This document shows positions 51,718 to 61,454 of a stretch of DNA of 64,000 nt, one piece after another (position 1 is the stretch's first letter; each line of letters opens with the position of its first letter). The stretch is from Prauserella muralis. Its GTDB lineage: Bacteria; Actinomycetota; Actinomycetes; Mycobacteriales; Pseudonocardiaceae. Where the stretch lies: contig NZ_MASW01000001.1 of NCBI RefSeq assembly GCF_003202285.1, positions 1-64,000 on the forward strand, written 5' to 3'. Under the pieces are notes generated by a model. It worked only from the letters and a program-made list of their open reading frames with translations, did not search any database and had not been told where the DNA came from. The translations under genes and the position numbers were made by a program.

Positions 51718-52329
51718 ATGCCACGCCCACGCGAGTTCGACGAGCAGGAAGTGGTGGCCCGGGCGACCGCACTGTTCCGGCGCCTCGGCTATCACGCCAC
51801 CTCGGTCCGCGACCTCGGCGGCGCACTGCAGCTCACACCCAGCAGCCTCTACCGCACCTTCGGCGACAAGCACACGTTGTTCCTCCGCGCGCTCGATCAC
51901 TACCGCGCGACGGATTCCGCGGAGGCCGAGGCCCGCCTGAACGACACCGGACCCTGCCGGGACGTCCTGCGAGCGTGGTTGCAGTGGCTGGTCACCGGCG
52001 ACGACCAGCACACCGGCCTCGGCTGCTTCGTGGTCAACACGACGACCGAACTCGGCACGACAGACCCGGAGGTGCGACGGCGGACCGAAGCCGCGTTCGA
52101 CGTGACCCGCCAGGCCATCGCGGCCGTGCTGCGCCGCGGCTGCCGAGACGGTGAACTCGCCGCCGACCTCGATGTCGACGCGGCCACGGAACTGCTGTTC
52201 ACGACGGTCCTCGGGCTGCGCGTACGCGAACGTGCCGGCCACGACCCCGCGCGGCTGGCCGGCACCATCGACGCCGCGATCGACGCACTGGGCCCGATCC
52301 CGGACCGGGGAGACTCGCCGGGAACCTAG
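51718..52329 (+). CDS. TetR-family repressor of the MFS pump
   Basis: A 203-residue regulator. HTH at about 10-55: VVARATALFRRLGYHATSVRDLGGALQLTPSSLYRTFGDKHTLFLRAL. The C-terminal domain with TGLGCFVVNTTTELGTTDPEVRRR is of the AcrR/TetR_C_16-like type often linked with oxidative or electrophile stress. Divergent from the MFS gene with two GGGAACGATCG sites between. Its 3' end overlaps the convergent acyl-CoA dehydrogenase gene by 4 bp. Confidence 0.92.
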   Translation: MPRPREFDEQEVVARATALFRRLGYHATSVRDLGGALQLTPSSLYRTFGDKHTLFLRALDHYRATDSAEAEARLNDTGPCRDVLRAWLQWLVTGDDQHTGLGCFVVNTTTELGTTDPEVRRRTEAAFDVTRQAIAAVLRRGCRDGELAADLDVDAATELLFTTVLGLRVRERAGHDPARLAGTIDAAIDALGPIPDRGDSPGT

Positions 52330-53495
52330 CCCAGGGCGCCGCCGACCTTGGCGTGGCCCTTGAGCAGGTTGCGGGCGATGGTGCGCCGCTGGATCTCGTC
52401 GGTGCCCTCGTAGATGCGCAGCAGCCGCAGCTCGCGGTACCAGCGCTCGATGGGCAGCTCGCGCGTGTAACCCATCCCGCCGTGGATCTGCAGCACGCGG
52501 TCGACGATCTCGTTGGCCTTGACGCCGCCGTAGAGCTTGGCGATCGACTGGGCGTGCCGGGAGTCCATTCCGGAGTCGACCTGCCATGCGGCGTGCAACA
52601 CCAGCCAGCGCAGGGCTTCAATCTCCACACCGGAGTCGGCGATCATCCACTGGATGGCCTGCCGCTCGGCGATCGGCGCCCCGAAGGTCTCCCGCGTGTT
52701 CGCGTGCTCGATGGCCATGGACAGCAGCCGCTCGCACGAGCCGATGGCACGCGCGGGCAGCAGGTAGCGGCCCCGCCCGATCCACTGCATCGCGAGGTTG
52801 AAGCCCTGGCCCAGCTCACCGAGGATCTGGCTCTCCGGCACCCGGACGTCCTCGAAGACCAGCGCCGCGGGGCCCCACTCGCCCATCGTGTCGATGTACT
52901 CGGAACGCCAGCCCATGTCGCGGTCGACGAGGAAGCAGGTGACGCCGCCGTTGGCACCCCTCTCCGGGTCGGTGATGGCGAACACCATCACGAAGTCGGC
53001 CTCGTTGCCGCCGGTGATGAACGTCTTCTCGCCGTTGATGACCCAGTCGCCGCCGTCCTTGCGCGCGGTGGTGCGGATGGCCTTGGCGTCCGACCCGGCG
53101 CCGGGCTCGGTGATGGCGAAGCACGACTTGCGCTTGCCCTCGATGGTGGGCAGCAGGTAGCGCTGCTTCTGCTCCTCGTTGGCGTAGAAAAGGATGTTGT
53201 CGGCGGCGCCGCCGAAGCGGAACGGCACGAACGTCCGGCCCAGCTCCGCCTCGAGGAGGGCGGTCATCACGGCGGACAGGCCCATGCCGCCGTACTCCTC
53301 CGGCGTCTGCACGCCCCAGAAGCCGGAGTCGCGCGCCTTGAGCTGCAGTTCCTCCAGCTCGTCGGAGGTCAGGCCGGGCTGCCCGGCACGCTCCCTGCGC
53401 AGCACCTCCTGCTCCCGCGGGAGCAGTTCCCGCTGGACGAACGTACGCACCCAGTCACGAATCTCGCGCTCTTCGACGCTCAGGCTGAAATCCAT
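52326..53495 (-). CDS. Acyl-CoA dehydrogenase
   Basis: A 389-residue flavoenzyme. N-terminal helical domain MDFSLSVEEREIRDWVRTFVQRELLP; middle beta domain with CFAITEPGAGSDAKAIRTTA and NGEKTFITGGNEADFVMVFA; C-terminal domain with GMGYTRELPIERWYRELRLLRIYEGTDEIQRRTIARNLL, where Glu in YEGTDEIQ corresponds to the catalytic-base region in medium-chain dehydrogenases. Oxidises acyl-CoA at the alpha-beta bond and passes electrons to ETF. A palindromic TetR-type site lies just upstream. Confidence 0.95.
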   Translation of the reverse strand: MDFSLSVEEREIRDWVRTFVQRELLPREQEVLRRERAGQPGLTSDELEELQLKARDSGFWGVQTPEEYGGMGLSAVMTALLEAELGRTFVPFRFGGAADNILFYANEEQKQRYLLPTIEGKRKSCFAITEPGAGSDAKAIRTTARKDGGDWVINGEKTFITGGNEADFVMVFAITDPERGANGGVTCFLVDRDMGWRSEYIDTMGEWGPAALVFEDVRVPESQILGELGQGFNLAMQWIGRGRYLLPARAIGSCERLLSMAIEHANTRETFGAPIAERQAIQWMIADSGVEIEALRWLVLHAAWQVDSGMDSRHAQSIAKLYGGVKANEIVDRVLQIHGGMGYTRELPIERWYRELRLLRIYEGTDEIQRRTIARNLLKGHAKVGGALG

Positions 53496-53518
53496 CGCCG
53501 CACAGACTCCCTCGGCTT

Positions 53519-53536
53519 ACTAAGCGGTTGCTTAGT
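53519..53536. promoter_or_regulatory. Palindromic operator ACTAAGC-N4-GCTTAGT
   Basis: ACTAAGC (53519-53525), GGTT and GCTTAGT (53530-53536) form a perfect inverted repeat 24 bp upstream of the acyl-CoA dehydrogenase start. A TetR-family fatty-acid regulator is the likely ligand; none of the TetR genes in the window is adjacent, so the regulator is probably encoded elsewhere. Confidence 0.55.
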
Positions 53537-53596
53537 CCTACGGTAACGCACGGCGGCCCTGGTGGCACCCCTGTGGCTGGCCGTAGATTCGATGCC

Positions 53597-54298
53597 GTGA
53601 TCGACTGCGAGGTGTGGTGGGCCGAGCCCGTCGCCGAGCCCGCCGAGTTCCTGGCACTGCTCAGCGACGCCGAGCGCGAGCGGTACCAGACCTATCGCAG
53701 GGAGCCCGACCAGCGGCGGTTCCTCACCGGCCGGGTGCTCGCCAAGACGATCGCGGGGCAGCGGCTCGGGCTGGCGGCGGGTGCGGTCGAGTTCGACGCC
53801 CGGTGCGCCGACTGCGGCAGGCAGCACGGCCCGCCCAGGCTGCCCGGCACCCCGCTGACGCTGTCCATCTCGCACTCCGGCGAGCGGATCGGTGTGGCCC
53901 TGACCAGCGGGCCCGCCGTCGGTCTCGACGTGGAGACCGCGAGCAGACGAGCCGACGACTCGCTGCTCGGCTACGCGCTGAACGACACCGAGCGGGCCGC
54001 GCTCACCCACCTGGACCCGGCCGCCCGCGCCGACGCCTTCTTCACCTACTGGACCCGCAAGGAGGCGGTGATGAAGGCCACCGGCCGCGGGCTGCGGATC
54101 CCGCTGCGCAGCCTCACCATGTCCGGCCCCGGCGAACCGCCGCGGCTCACCCGTTCCGAGGACCGCGCGCTGGCGCCGGGCAGGACCCGGATGGCCGACC
54201 TCGACCCGGGCGAGGGCTACCGGGCCGCCGTGGCCGTGCTGACCGGCGACGAGCTGACCGTCAGCGAGCGCTGGTGGAAGCCTGAGCAGGGGCTGTGA
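53597..54298 (+). CDS. 4'-phosphopantetheinyl transferase (Sfp type)
   Basis: A 233-residue enzyme that loads phosphopantetheine on carrier proteins of NRPS, PKS or fatty-acid systems. GTG 53597 (IDCEVWWAEPV). TGRVLAKTIAGQRLG at the N-terminal part; SISHSGERIGVAL is the CoA-phosphate-binding motif; GLDVE (about 114-118) provides the magnesium Asp/Glu; FFTYWTRKEAVMKATGRGL is the WxxKEA signature. No carrier-protein gene is in the window, so it serves systems elsewhere. Divergent from the acyl-CoA dehydrogenase. Confidence 0.95.
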   Translation: MIDCEVWWAEPVAEPAEFLALLSDAERERYQTYRREPDQRRFLTGRVLAKTIAGQRLGLAAGAVEFDARCADCGRQHGPPRLPGTPLTLSISHSGERIGVALTSGPAVGLDVETASRRADDSLLGYALNDTERAALTHLDPAARADAFFTYWTRKEAVMKATGRGLRIPLRSLTMSGPGEPPRLTRSEDRALAPGRTRMADLDPGEGYRAAVAVLTGDELTVSERWWKPEQGL

Positions 54299-54420
54299 CA
54301 CGTGCTGTACGGAAGTCCGGACGACTCGCTCGCGCGCGCTCGCGAGAAGGACCGACCGGACGGCGACGGGCACCGGGTGTGGTGCGGCTAACGGCGGGTA
54401 CCCGCTCGCCCGGGCGGACA

Positions 54421-55614
54421 ATGGAGGCAATGAACGCGGTGCGACTGCTCGACGACTACCGGCGAGGCGACTTCTTCCTCGCCACGGAGCGGCGCACCGT
54501 GGCCGGCGCCGGCGTGGCCCAGGAGCTGACCGGCACCGACGAGGCCGCCCTCAGCGAGCGGGTCCACGCGGTGCTCGCCGAGTCGGACCCGCCCATCGCG
54601 ATGGGCGTGCTGCCCTTCGACAGCGGCGCGGGCACGCCGGGACGCATGGTGGTGCCCGCGACGGCCCACGTCACCGGCCCTGCGCACCCCGCGGCGGCCA
54701 CGCTCCCGCGCAGGGAGGTCGGCACGCCGTCGCGAGTGCGCTCGGTGCCCGAACCCGTCCTGCACCGCGACGCGGTGGCCAGGGCCGTCGCCGCACTCGG
54801 CGAGCGCGGCCTGCGCAAGGTGGTGCTGGCCAGGGCACTCGACCTGGAGTTCGACACCGGCGTGTCGCCCGAGGCCATCCTGGTGAACCTGGTGCTGGAC
54901 AACCCGCGTGGCTACACCTTTGCCGCGGGACTGCCCGGCGCGCGCACCCTCGTCGGATCGAGCCCCGAGCTCCTGCTGTCGCGGCGGGGCACCCAGGTGG
55001 TGTCGCACCCCCACGCCGGGTCGATGCCGCGTTCGGCCGACCCGGTCGAGGACGCGGAGAACGGCAGGGCCCTGCTGGCCTCCCGCAAGGACCACATCGA
55101 GCACGCCGTGCTGACCGACGCCGTCACCGAGGCGCTGCGGCCGTTCTGCCGGAAGCTGGACGTGCCCGCCGTGCCGGACCTGGTGTCGACGCCGACCATG
55201 TGGCATCTGGGCACCACGGTGACCGGCGAGCTGATCGACGCGGACATCACCGCTCTGCGGCTCGCGGCCGCGCTGCACCCCACGCCCGCGATCTGCGGAA
55301 CGCCGACGGATTCGGCGCGCGCCCTGGTGACCGAGCTGGAACCGTTCCAGCGCGGGTACTACGCGGGCGCCGTCGGCTGGGTGGATGCCGGTGGGGACGG
55401 CGAGTGGGCGGTGTCCATCCGCTGCGCCGAGGTGGCCGAGCGGTCGCTGCGGCTGTACGCGGGCGGCGGCATCGTGCCGGACTCCGACCCGCAGGCCGAG
55501 CTCGACGAGACGACCGCCAAGTTCGCGACCCTGTTCGGCGCGATGGGCCTGCCTCGTGAGTGGTTAGCCGAGGTGTCCTCGAGTGCCGGCCCGGCGCACG
55601 CCGGACGCGGGTGA
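54421..55614 (+). CDS. Isochorismate synthase (EntC/MenF/DhbC type)
   Basis: Converts chorismate to isochorismate for menaquinone, salicylate or catechol siderophores. A 397-residue protein. LRKVVLARALDLEF carries the conserved Lys; NPRGYTFAAGLPGARTLVGSSPELLLSR, HPTPAICGTPTDSAR and ELEPFQRGYYAGAVGWVDAGGDGEW are the chorismate-binding motifs. The EntC branch uses these variants. Start may be ATG 54421 or ATG 54430. The last codons lie inside a palindromic repeat. PPTase and isochorismate synthase together hint at a siderophore role, but no siderophore synthetase is visible. Confidence 0.93.
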   Translation: MEAMNAVRLLDDYRRGDFFLATERRTVAGAGVAQELTGTDEAALSERVHAVLAESDPPIAMGVLPFDSGAGTPGRMVVPATAHVTGPAHPAAATLPRREVGTPSRVRSVPEPVLHRDAVARAVAALGERGLRKVVLARALDLEFDTGVSPEAILVNLVLDNPRGYTFAAGLPGARTLVGSSPELLLSRRGTQVVSHPHAGSMPRSADPVEDAENGRALLASRKDHIEHAVLTDAVTEALRPFCRKLDVPAVPDLVSTPTMWHLGTTVTGELIDADITALRLAAALHPTPAICGTPTDSARALVTELEPFQRGYYAGAVGWVDAGGDGEWAVSIRCAEVAERSLRLYAGGGIVPDSDPQAELDETTAKFATLFGAMGLPREWLAEVSSSAGPAHAGRG

Positions 55615-55646
55615 GCTCCGGCTAACCCCTCACGGGCGTGGCACTC
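55555..55646. repeat. Palindromic element overlapping the isochorismate synthase 3' end
   Basis: CGTGAGTGGTTAGCCG (55555-55570) pairs with CGGCTAACCCCTCACG (55619-55634) at 15 of 16 positions. GAGTGCC (55581-55587) pairs with GGCACTC (55640-55646), and a GC-rich CCGGC/GCCGG hairpin lies between. The isochorismate synthase stop (55612-55614) is inside, so about 19 C-terminal residues are read from the element. The right end reaches the mihF stop. Confidence 0.65.
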
Positions 55647-55956
55647 ACTTGAGCGCGTTGATGAGCGCTTCGCGCTGGCGCTCGCCGAGGCCGGCCGCCC
55701 GCCGGTCGGGGTCGATACCCGCCTGCTCCAGGAGCGCGGCGACCTTCACCGTCCCGAGACCGGGCACCGCCTTGAGCAGCTGGGTGACCTTCGTCTTGCC
55801 GACGGTCTTGTCGTCCTTGGCACGCTTGAGCACCTTGTCGATGCTCTCCTTGCCGGACTTGATGGACGCGAGCAGCTCCGAGCGCGCCTTGCGAGCCTCG
55901 GCCGCCTTGGCCAGGGCTTCCGCCCGCTGTTCCGGAGTCAACGTAGGCAGAGCCAA
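55645..55956 (-). CDS. mihF: Actinobacterial integration host factor (mIHF/sIHF)
   Basis: A 103-residue nucleoid protein starting at TTG 55956, 9 nt behind AGAAAGGA, to give MALPTLTPEQRAEALAKAAEARKARSELL. This matches the mIHF/sIHF start exactly in form, followed by the H2TH-type DNA-binding part KVTQLLKAVPGLGTVKVAALLEQAGIDPDRRAAGLGERQREAL. It bends DNA and is usually encoded beside gmk; here it stands alone between isochorismate synthase and an acyl-CoA ligase, so it may be a second copy. A 32-residue longer frame would include the leader and is rejected. Confidence 0.92.
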   Translation of the reverse strand: MALPTLTPEQRAEALAKAAEARKARSELLASIKSGKESIDKVLKRAKDDKTVGKTKVTQLLKAVPGLGTVKVAALLEQAGIDPDRRAAGLGERQREALINALK

Positions 55957-56282
55957 CGTACTAATCCTTTCTTCTCGGGTGTCCCGCGTGACCGCGGGCG
56001 ACAACCCAGGTCCCCAGGTGCTTGCAACAGCAAGCGCTGGCCAGGCCGTCGCTTACCACGAGGACCAGTAAACGCCACCACCCCCGGCTGCGCGAAATCG
56101 ACACGCAATGACCCCCCAACCGGGCCACGCAGGTCAGGGCCGTTCCGGGCCGCTCAGGACGGCACGGAACAGCCCAACCGCCCTGCGTAACGGTTGTGCA
56201 CTCAGCACATGCCGAGCCCGCCGACACCCCACTAAAGTCGCGCGTAACCCAGTTCACAGCCGAACCACCAGCGGGAGCCACG
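55957..56282. other. 326-bp divergent intergenic region
   Basis: Between mihF (minus) and the acyl-CoA ligase gene (plus). No gene seen. CCCGCG-TGAC-CGCGGG (55983-55998) can form a hairpin in the mihF leader. GCTTGC-AACA-GCAAGC (56020-56035) is a small palindrome that could be an operator. Promoter hexamers are not convincing on either strand. Confidence 0.4.
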
Positions 56283-57905
<1,623 letters not shown>

Positions 57906-57926
57906 CGCGCCACGACGAGCCGGCAG

Positions 57927-57973
57927 CCGAAGGGCACCCTGGGTACCCACCACGTACCGAAGGTGCCCTTCGG
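57927..57973. repeat. Intergenic palindrome, AAGGTGACCTTGGGTAC family, copy 3
   Basis: CCGAAGGGCACCCTGGGTAC (57927-57946) and GTACCGAAGGTGCCCTTCGG (57954-57973) pair at 18 of 20 positions around the 7-nt loop CCACCAC. Loop, GGGTAC/GTACC ends and AAGGGCACC core match the copies at 33.47 and 45.79 kb. It follows the acyl-CoA ligase gene. Confidence 0.78.
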
Positions 57974-58040
57974 TACGCGGCGGTGCGCCATTACCTGGCA
58001 GGTCATCGACTCGCCGCCCGGGACGCGGCAAGGTCTGGGT

Positions 58041-58439
58041 ATGGACGCTGAGGCAACCAAGCTCTTCCACCGGACCATGCCGCTCACCGAGCGGCTCGGC
58101 GTCGAGGCACTGGAGGCCTCGAAGGACGTGGTGCGCAGCCGCATCGCCTGGGAGCCGTCCCTGTGCACGCAGGGCGGCGTGCTGCACGGCGGCACTCTGA
58201 TGTCGCTCGCCGACGCGACGGCGGCCGTCTGCGCGTATCTCAACCTGCCCGAAGGTGCACAGGGCACCACGACCATCGAGTCCCGGACCAGCTTCCTGCG
58301 CCCGATCCGTGAGGGCTACGCCACGGCCTCGTCGCGCGCGCTGCATGCGGGCCGCCGGGTGATCGTCGTGGAGACCGAGATCCACGACGACGCGGGCAGG
58401 CTGGCCGCCAAGGTCACGCAGAGCCAGTCCGTCCTGTAG
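58041..58439 (+). CDS. PaaI-type hotdog-fold thioesterase
   Basis: A 132-residue thioesterase that hydrolyses acyl- or aryl-CoA. ATG 58041 (MDAEATKLFHRTMPLTERLG). The family motif is GGVLHGGTLMSLADATAAVCAYL (about 45-67), with His-Gly-Gly and the catalytic Asp, followed by TTTIESRTSFLRPIREG. Hotdog dimer or tetramer in the cytosol. Lies between the acyl-CoA ligase and peptidase genes, 8 bp before the latter, so transcription with the peptidase gene is possible. Confidence 0.92.
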   Translation: MDAEATKLFHRTMPLTERLGVEALEASKDVVRSRIAWEPSLCTQGGVLHGGTLMSLADATAAVCAYLNLPEGAQGTTTIESRTSFLRPIREGYATASSRALHAGRRVIVVETEIHDDAGRLAAKVTQSQSVL

Positions 58440-58447
58440 AACCCGCC

Positions 58448-59518
58448 TTGAGCGAACGGCAGCCCGCGCACGTCGACGACCACGCCTGGACCGTGGGCGA
58501 GACGCTCGCACCCGGCGAGGAGCACCGGCGATGGACCTCGCCGGTGCACGCGCCGGGCTTCGACGCCACCGAGCTCATCGCCTCGTGGAACGCGACGACG
58601 CCCCCGGGCACGTGGCTGCGGGTCGAGGCGCGGGCCGACACGTCGTCCGGCGAGCGCACCGGCTGGTACGCGCTCGGTGAGTGGGCCTACGGGGACGGCG
58701 ACATCACCCGCACCAGCATCGCGGGCCAGGACGACGCGCACGCCACGGTCACCGTGGACACGCTCACCGCCAAGCCCGGCACCGGACTGCGCGCCTACCA
58801 GCTGCGGGTGACCCTGTTGCGCGCGCCGGGCAGTGCGGCAACGCCGGTGCTGCGGGCCGCCGGCGCGATGACCTCACGGGTGCCGGGACGGTTCGAGGTG
58901 CCGGTGTCACCGCCGGGGCCTGCCTGCGGTGTCGAGCTGGCCGTGCCCCGGTACGCGCAGAACGTGCACCGGGGCGCCTACCCGGAGTACGGCGGTGGCG
59001 GAGAGAGCTGGTGCAGCCCGGCGGCGACGGCGATGGTCGTCGGGTACTGGGGCCGGGGCCCCGGCGCGGGCGAGCTGGCGTGGCTGCCCCACGGCTATCC
59101 CGACCCGGCCGTCGCGCACGCGGCCCGGCACACCTACGACCACGCCTACGGCGGCACCGGCAACTGGCCGTTCAACGCCGCCTATGCCGCGCACCACGGC
59201 CTGCGGGCGCACGTCACGCGGCTGCGTTCGCTGGCCGAGCTGGAGACCTGGGTCGCGCGCGGGGTCCCGGTGGTCACCTCCCAGTCGTTCCTGCCGGACG
59301 AGCTGGGCGCGCCGTACGGCACCGCGGGTCACCTGATGGTGGTCACCGGGTTCACCGCGGACGGCGACGTGATCGTCAACGACCCGGCCGTGGACGCCGT
59401 ACGCACCGTGTACCGGCGGGAACGGTTCGAGACGGTCTGGCAGCGCACGAGGCGCCGCACCGCCGACGGCCGCGTCGCGAGCGGACCCGGCGGCGTCGTT
59501 TACCTCATCCACCCGTGA
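58448..59518 (+). CDS. C39-like peptidase family protein
   Basis: A 356-residue protein without obvious signal peptide. The first 165 residues form a beta-rich domain (WTSPVHAPGFDATELIASWNATTPPGTWLRVEAR). The C39-like papain-fold domain (about 170-355) has VPRYAQNVHRGAYPEYGGGGESWCSPAATAMVVGYW with the nucleophilic Cys in SWCSP, His in AGHLMVVTGF and Asp in VIVNDPAVD. A typical peptidase_C39_2 arrangement; substrate unknown, with peptide or amide hydrolysis suggested. Starts at TTG 58448. Confidence 0.85.
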   Translation: MSERQPAHVDDHAWTVGETLAPGEEHRRWTSPVHAPGFDATELIASWNATTPPGTWLRVEARADTSSGERTGWYALGEWAYGDGDITRTSIAGQDDAHATVTVDTLTAKPGTGLRAYQLRVTLLRAPGSAATPVLRAAGAMTSRVPGRFEVPVSPPGPACGVELAVPRYAQNVHRGAYPEYGGGGESWCSPAATAMVVGYWGRGPGAGELAWLPHGYPDPAVAHAARHTYDHAYGGTGNWPFNAAYAAHHGLRAHVTRLRSLAELETWVARGVPVVTSQSFLPDELGAPYGTAGHLMVVTGFTADGDVIVNDPAVDAVRTVYRRERFETVWQRTRRRTADGRVASGPGGVVYLIHP

Positions 59519-59642
59519 CCCGCAAGGTCGTTTCCGCTGATCGCAACGGGCGTGGGTAAACCCATGCGGATGTCGCCATGACCGCATGGTCCGTGGCAAG
59601 CTGCGGCTGGAGCGTCAGTGTGGCCGAAAGGACGTGGCGGAG

Positions 59643-60743
59643 TTGCCGTACGAGGTGCAGGGCGTGGTGTCGCGCGCCAAGGGCGAGCCGGTGTCGCTGG
59701 AGACGGTGCGGGTGCCCGATCCGGGGCCGGGCGAGGCGGTGGTGTCGGTCAAGGCCTGCGGGGTGTGCCACACCGACCTGCACTACCGCGAGGGCGGCAT
59801 CAACGACGAGTTCCCGTTCCTGCTCGGCCACGAGGCGGCGGGCCATGTCGAGCAGGTCGGCGAGGGCGTGACGGACCTGGAGCCGGGTGACTTCGTGATC
59901 CTGAACTGGCGCGCGGTGTGCGGAACCTGCCGGGCGTGCAAGAAGGGCAAGCCCTGGTACTGCTTCTCGACGTTCAACGCGGCCCAGCCCATGACGCTGG
60001 CCGACGGCACGGCGCTCTCCCCCGCGCTGGGCATCGGGGCGTTTCTGGAGAAGACCCTCGTCCACAGCGGACAGTGCACCAAGGTCGACCCGCGCGTGGA
60101 ACCCGCCGTGGCCGGGCTGCTCGGCTGCGGGGTGATGGCGGGCATCGGCGCGGCCATCAACACCGGTGCGGTCACGCGGGGCGACTCGGTGGCCGTCATC
60201 GGCTGCGGCGGCGTCGGCGACGCCGCCATCGCGGGCGCCCGTCTTGCCGGCGCGACGACGATCGTGGCCGTCGACATGGACGACCGCAAGCTCGAGTGGG
60301 CCACCGGCTTCGGGGCCACGGCGACGCTCAACGTGCGGGGCAGGAGCCACGACGACATCGTCGAGGCGATCCAGGAGCTGACCGGCTCGTTCGGCGCGGA
60401 CGTGGTGATCGACGCCGTGGGCAGGCCGGAGACGTGGAAGCAGGCCTTCTACGCGCGCGACCTCGCCGGAACGGTGGTGCTCGTCGGCGTGCCGACGCCC
60501 GACATGCGACTCGACGACATGCCGCTGATCGACTTCTTCGCCCGGGGTGGCTCGCTGAAGTCGTCCTGGTACGGCGACTGCCTGCCGTCGCGGGACTTCC
60601 CGATGCTGGTGGACCTCTATCTGCAGGGCAGGCTGCCGCTGGACAGGTTCGTCACCGAGCGCATCCCGGTGAGCGGCGTCGAGCAGGCCTTCGAGCGGAT
60701 GCACACCGGCGACGTGCTGCGCAGCGTGGTGGTGTTCGACTAG
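59643..60743 (+). CDS. mscR: S-(hydroxymethyl)mycothiol dehydrogenase (formaldehyde detoxification)
   Basis: Zinc-dependent medium-chain dehydrogenase that oxidises the formaldehyde-mycothiol adduct. Also reported as a nitrosomycothiol reductase. TTG 59643, 10 nt behind GAAAGGA, gives [19 protein letters not shown]. Catalytic zinc: [15 protein letters not shown] and [12 protein letters not shown]; structural zinc: [18 protein letters not shown]-binding [14 protein letters not shown]. The 366-residue length is normal. Mycothiol dependence marks the host as an actinobacterium. A GTG 9 nt upstream is a weaker start. Confidence 0.92.
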   Translation: MPYEVQGVVSRAKGEPVSLETVRVPDPGPGEAVVSVKACGVCHTDLHYREGGINDEFPFLLGHEAAGHVEQVGEGVTDLEPGDFVILNWRAVCGTCRACKKGKPWYCFSTFNAAQPMTLADGTALSPALGIGAFLEKTLVHSGQCTKVDPRVEPAVAGLLGCGVMAGIGAAINTGAVTRGDSVAVIGCGGVGDAAIAGARLAGATTIVAVDMDDRKLEWATGFGATATLNVRGRSHDDIVEAIQELTGSFGADVVIDAVGRPETWKQAFYARDLAGTVVLVGVPTPDMRLDDMPLIDFFARGGSLKSSWYGDCLPSRDFPMLVDLYLQGRLPLDRFVTERIPVSGVEQAFERMHTGDVLRSVVVFD

Positions 60744-60745
60744 CG

Positions 60746-61381
60746 GTGCTGTTCACCGACGCGGAGTTCCCCGCGGATCCGTATCCCGGTGCGCGGCCGG
60801 ACACCTCGTTCGTGCACCGGGACGGCGCGGGCCATCCCCTGGACACGGCGCCGGAAGGCTGGCGCGCCACCCGGATCCCCGTGCTCGCGTACGGCTCGAA
60901 CGTCTGCCCTTCGAAGATCACGTGGCTGCGGGAGCACCTCGGCCTGACCGGCGAGGTGGTCGTCGCGCGGGCGCGGTGCCGGGGCGTTGCCGCCGTGTGG
61001 GCGAGCGGGCTGCGGGCACGGGACGGCCAGCGGCCCGCGACGCTCGCCGCGGCGCCCGGGATCACCGAATGGCACGCGGTGTGGTTCGCGACCCCGGAGC
61101 AGCTTGCGGTGCTCGACGTCTGCGAGGGCCGCGGCGTGCGCTACGACCTCGCCGAACTGCGCACCGGCGACGTCCGGCTGGACGACGGCACCCGGCTCGA
61201 GCGGGTGTACACCTACGTGGCGGCGGGTCCCGAACGGATGCCCCTGCTCGTGAACGGCGCCCCGGTGCGCACCGCCGACGTGCCGCAGCACGAAGCCCTC
61301 CACCTCGCCGGGGAACCAGCCACCACCCACGGCCTCGACACCGACGTCCAAAGCTCCCCAATGCGGCATTCGCTCCACTGA
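60746..61381 (+). CDS. Gamma-glutamylcyclotransferase-like protein
   Basis: A 211-residue protein, GTG 60746, directly after the dehydrogenase stop. IPVLAYGSNVCPSKITWL carries the YGSN glycine-rich loop of the GGCT/BtrG-like fold; LDVCEGRGVRYDLAEL resembles the catalytic region and YTYVAAGPERMPLLVNG follows. Enzymes of this fold cyclise gamma-glutamyl amines to 5-oxoproline, but the substrate here is unknown. The last ten codons (SSPMRHSLH and stop) are read from a palindromic repeat at 61352-61438. Likely co-transcribed with mscR. Confidence 0.75.
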   Translation: MLFTDAEFPADPYPGARPDTSFVHRDGAGHPLDTAPEGWRATRIPVLAYGSNVCPSKITWLREHLGLTGEVVVARARCRGVAAVWASGLRARDGQRPATLAAAPGITEWHAVWFATPEQLAVLDVCEGRGVRYDLAELRTGDVRLDDGTRLERVYTYVAAGPERMPLLVNGAPVRTADVPQHEALHLAGEPATTHGLDTDVQSSPMRHSLH

Positions 61382-61438
61382 ATGGAGCGAATGCCGCATT
61401 CGCTCCATCCAGTGGAACAAATGTGGCATTGGGGAGCT
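61352..61438. repeat. Nested palindromic element overlapping a gene end
   Basis: Outer arms 61352-61380 and 61410-61438 (29 nt each) pair at 25 positions; both carry AGCTCCCCAATGC at the outer end and TCCACTG at the inner end. Between them 61382-61408 is a second, perfect hairpin with 13-nt arms ATGGAGCGAATGC. The motif GCATTCGCTCCA appears three times in direct or inverted form. It contains the 3' end of the cyclotransferase-like gene and lies 16 bp from the end of the convergent oxidase gene. Confidence 0.8.
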
Positions 61439-61454
61439 TGGGGCGAGGCGGTGG

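Noticed and set aside
53597-55614. Siderophore biosynthetic cluster
   Set aside because: No carrier, adenylation or NRPS gene within the window.
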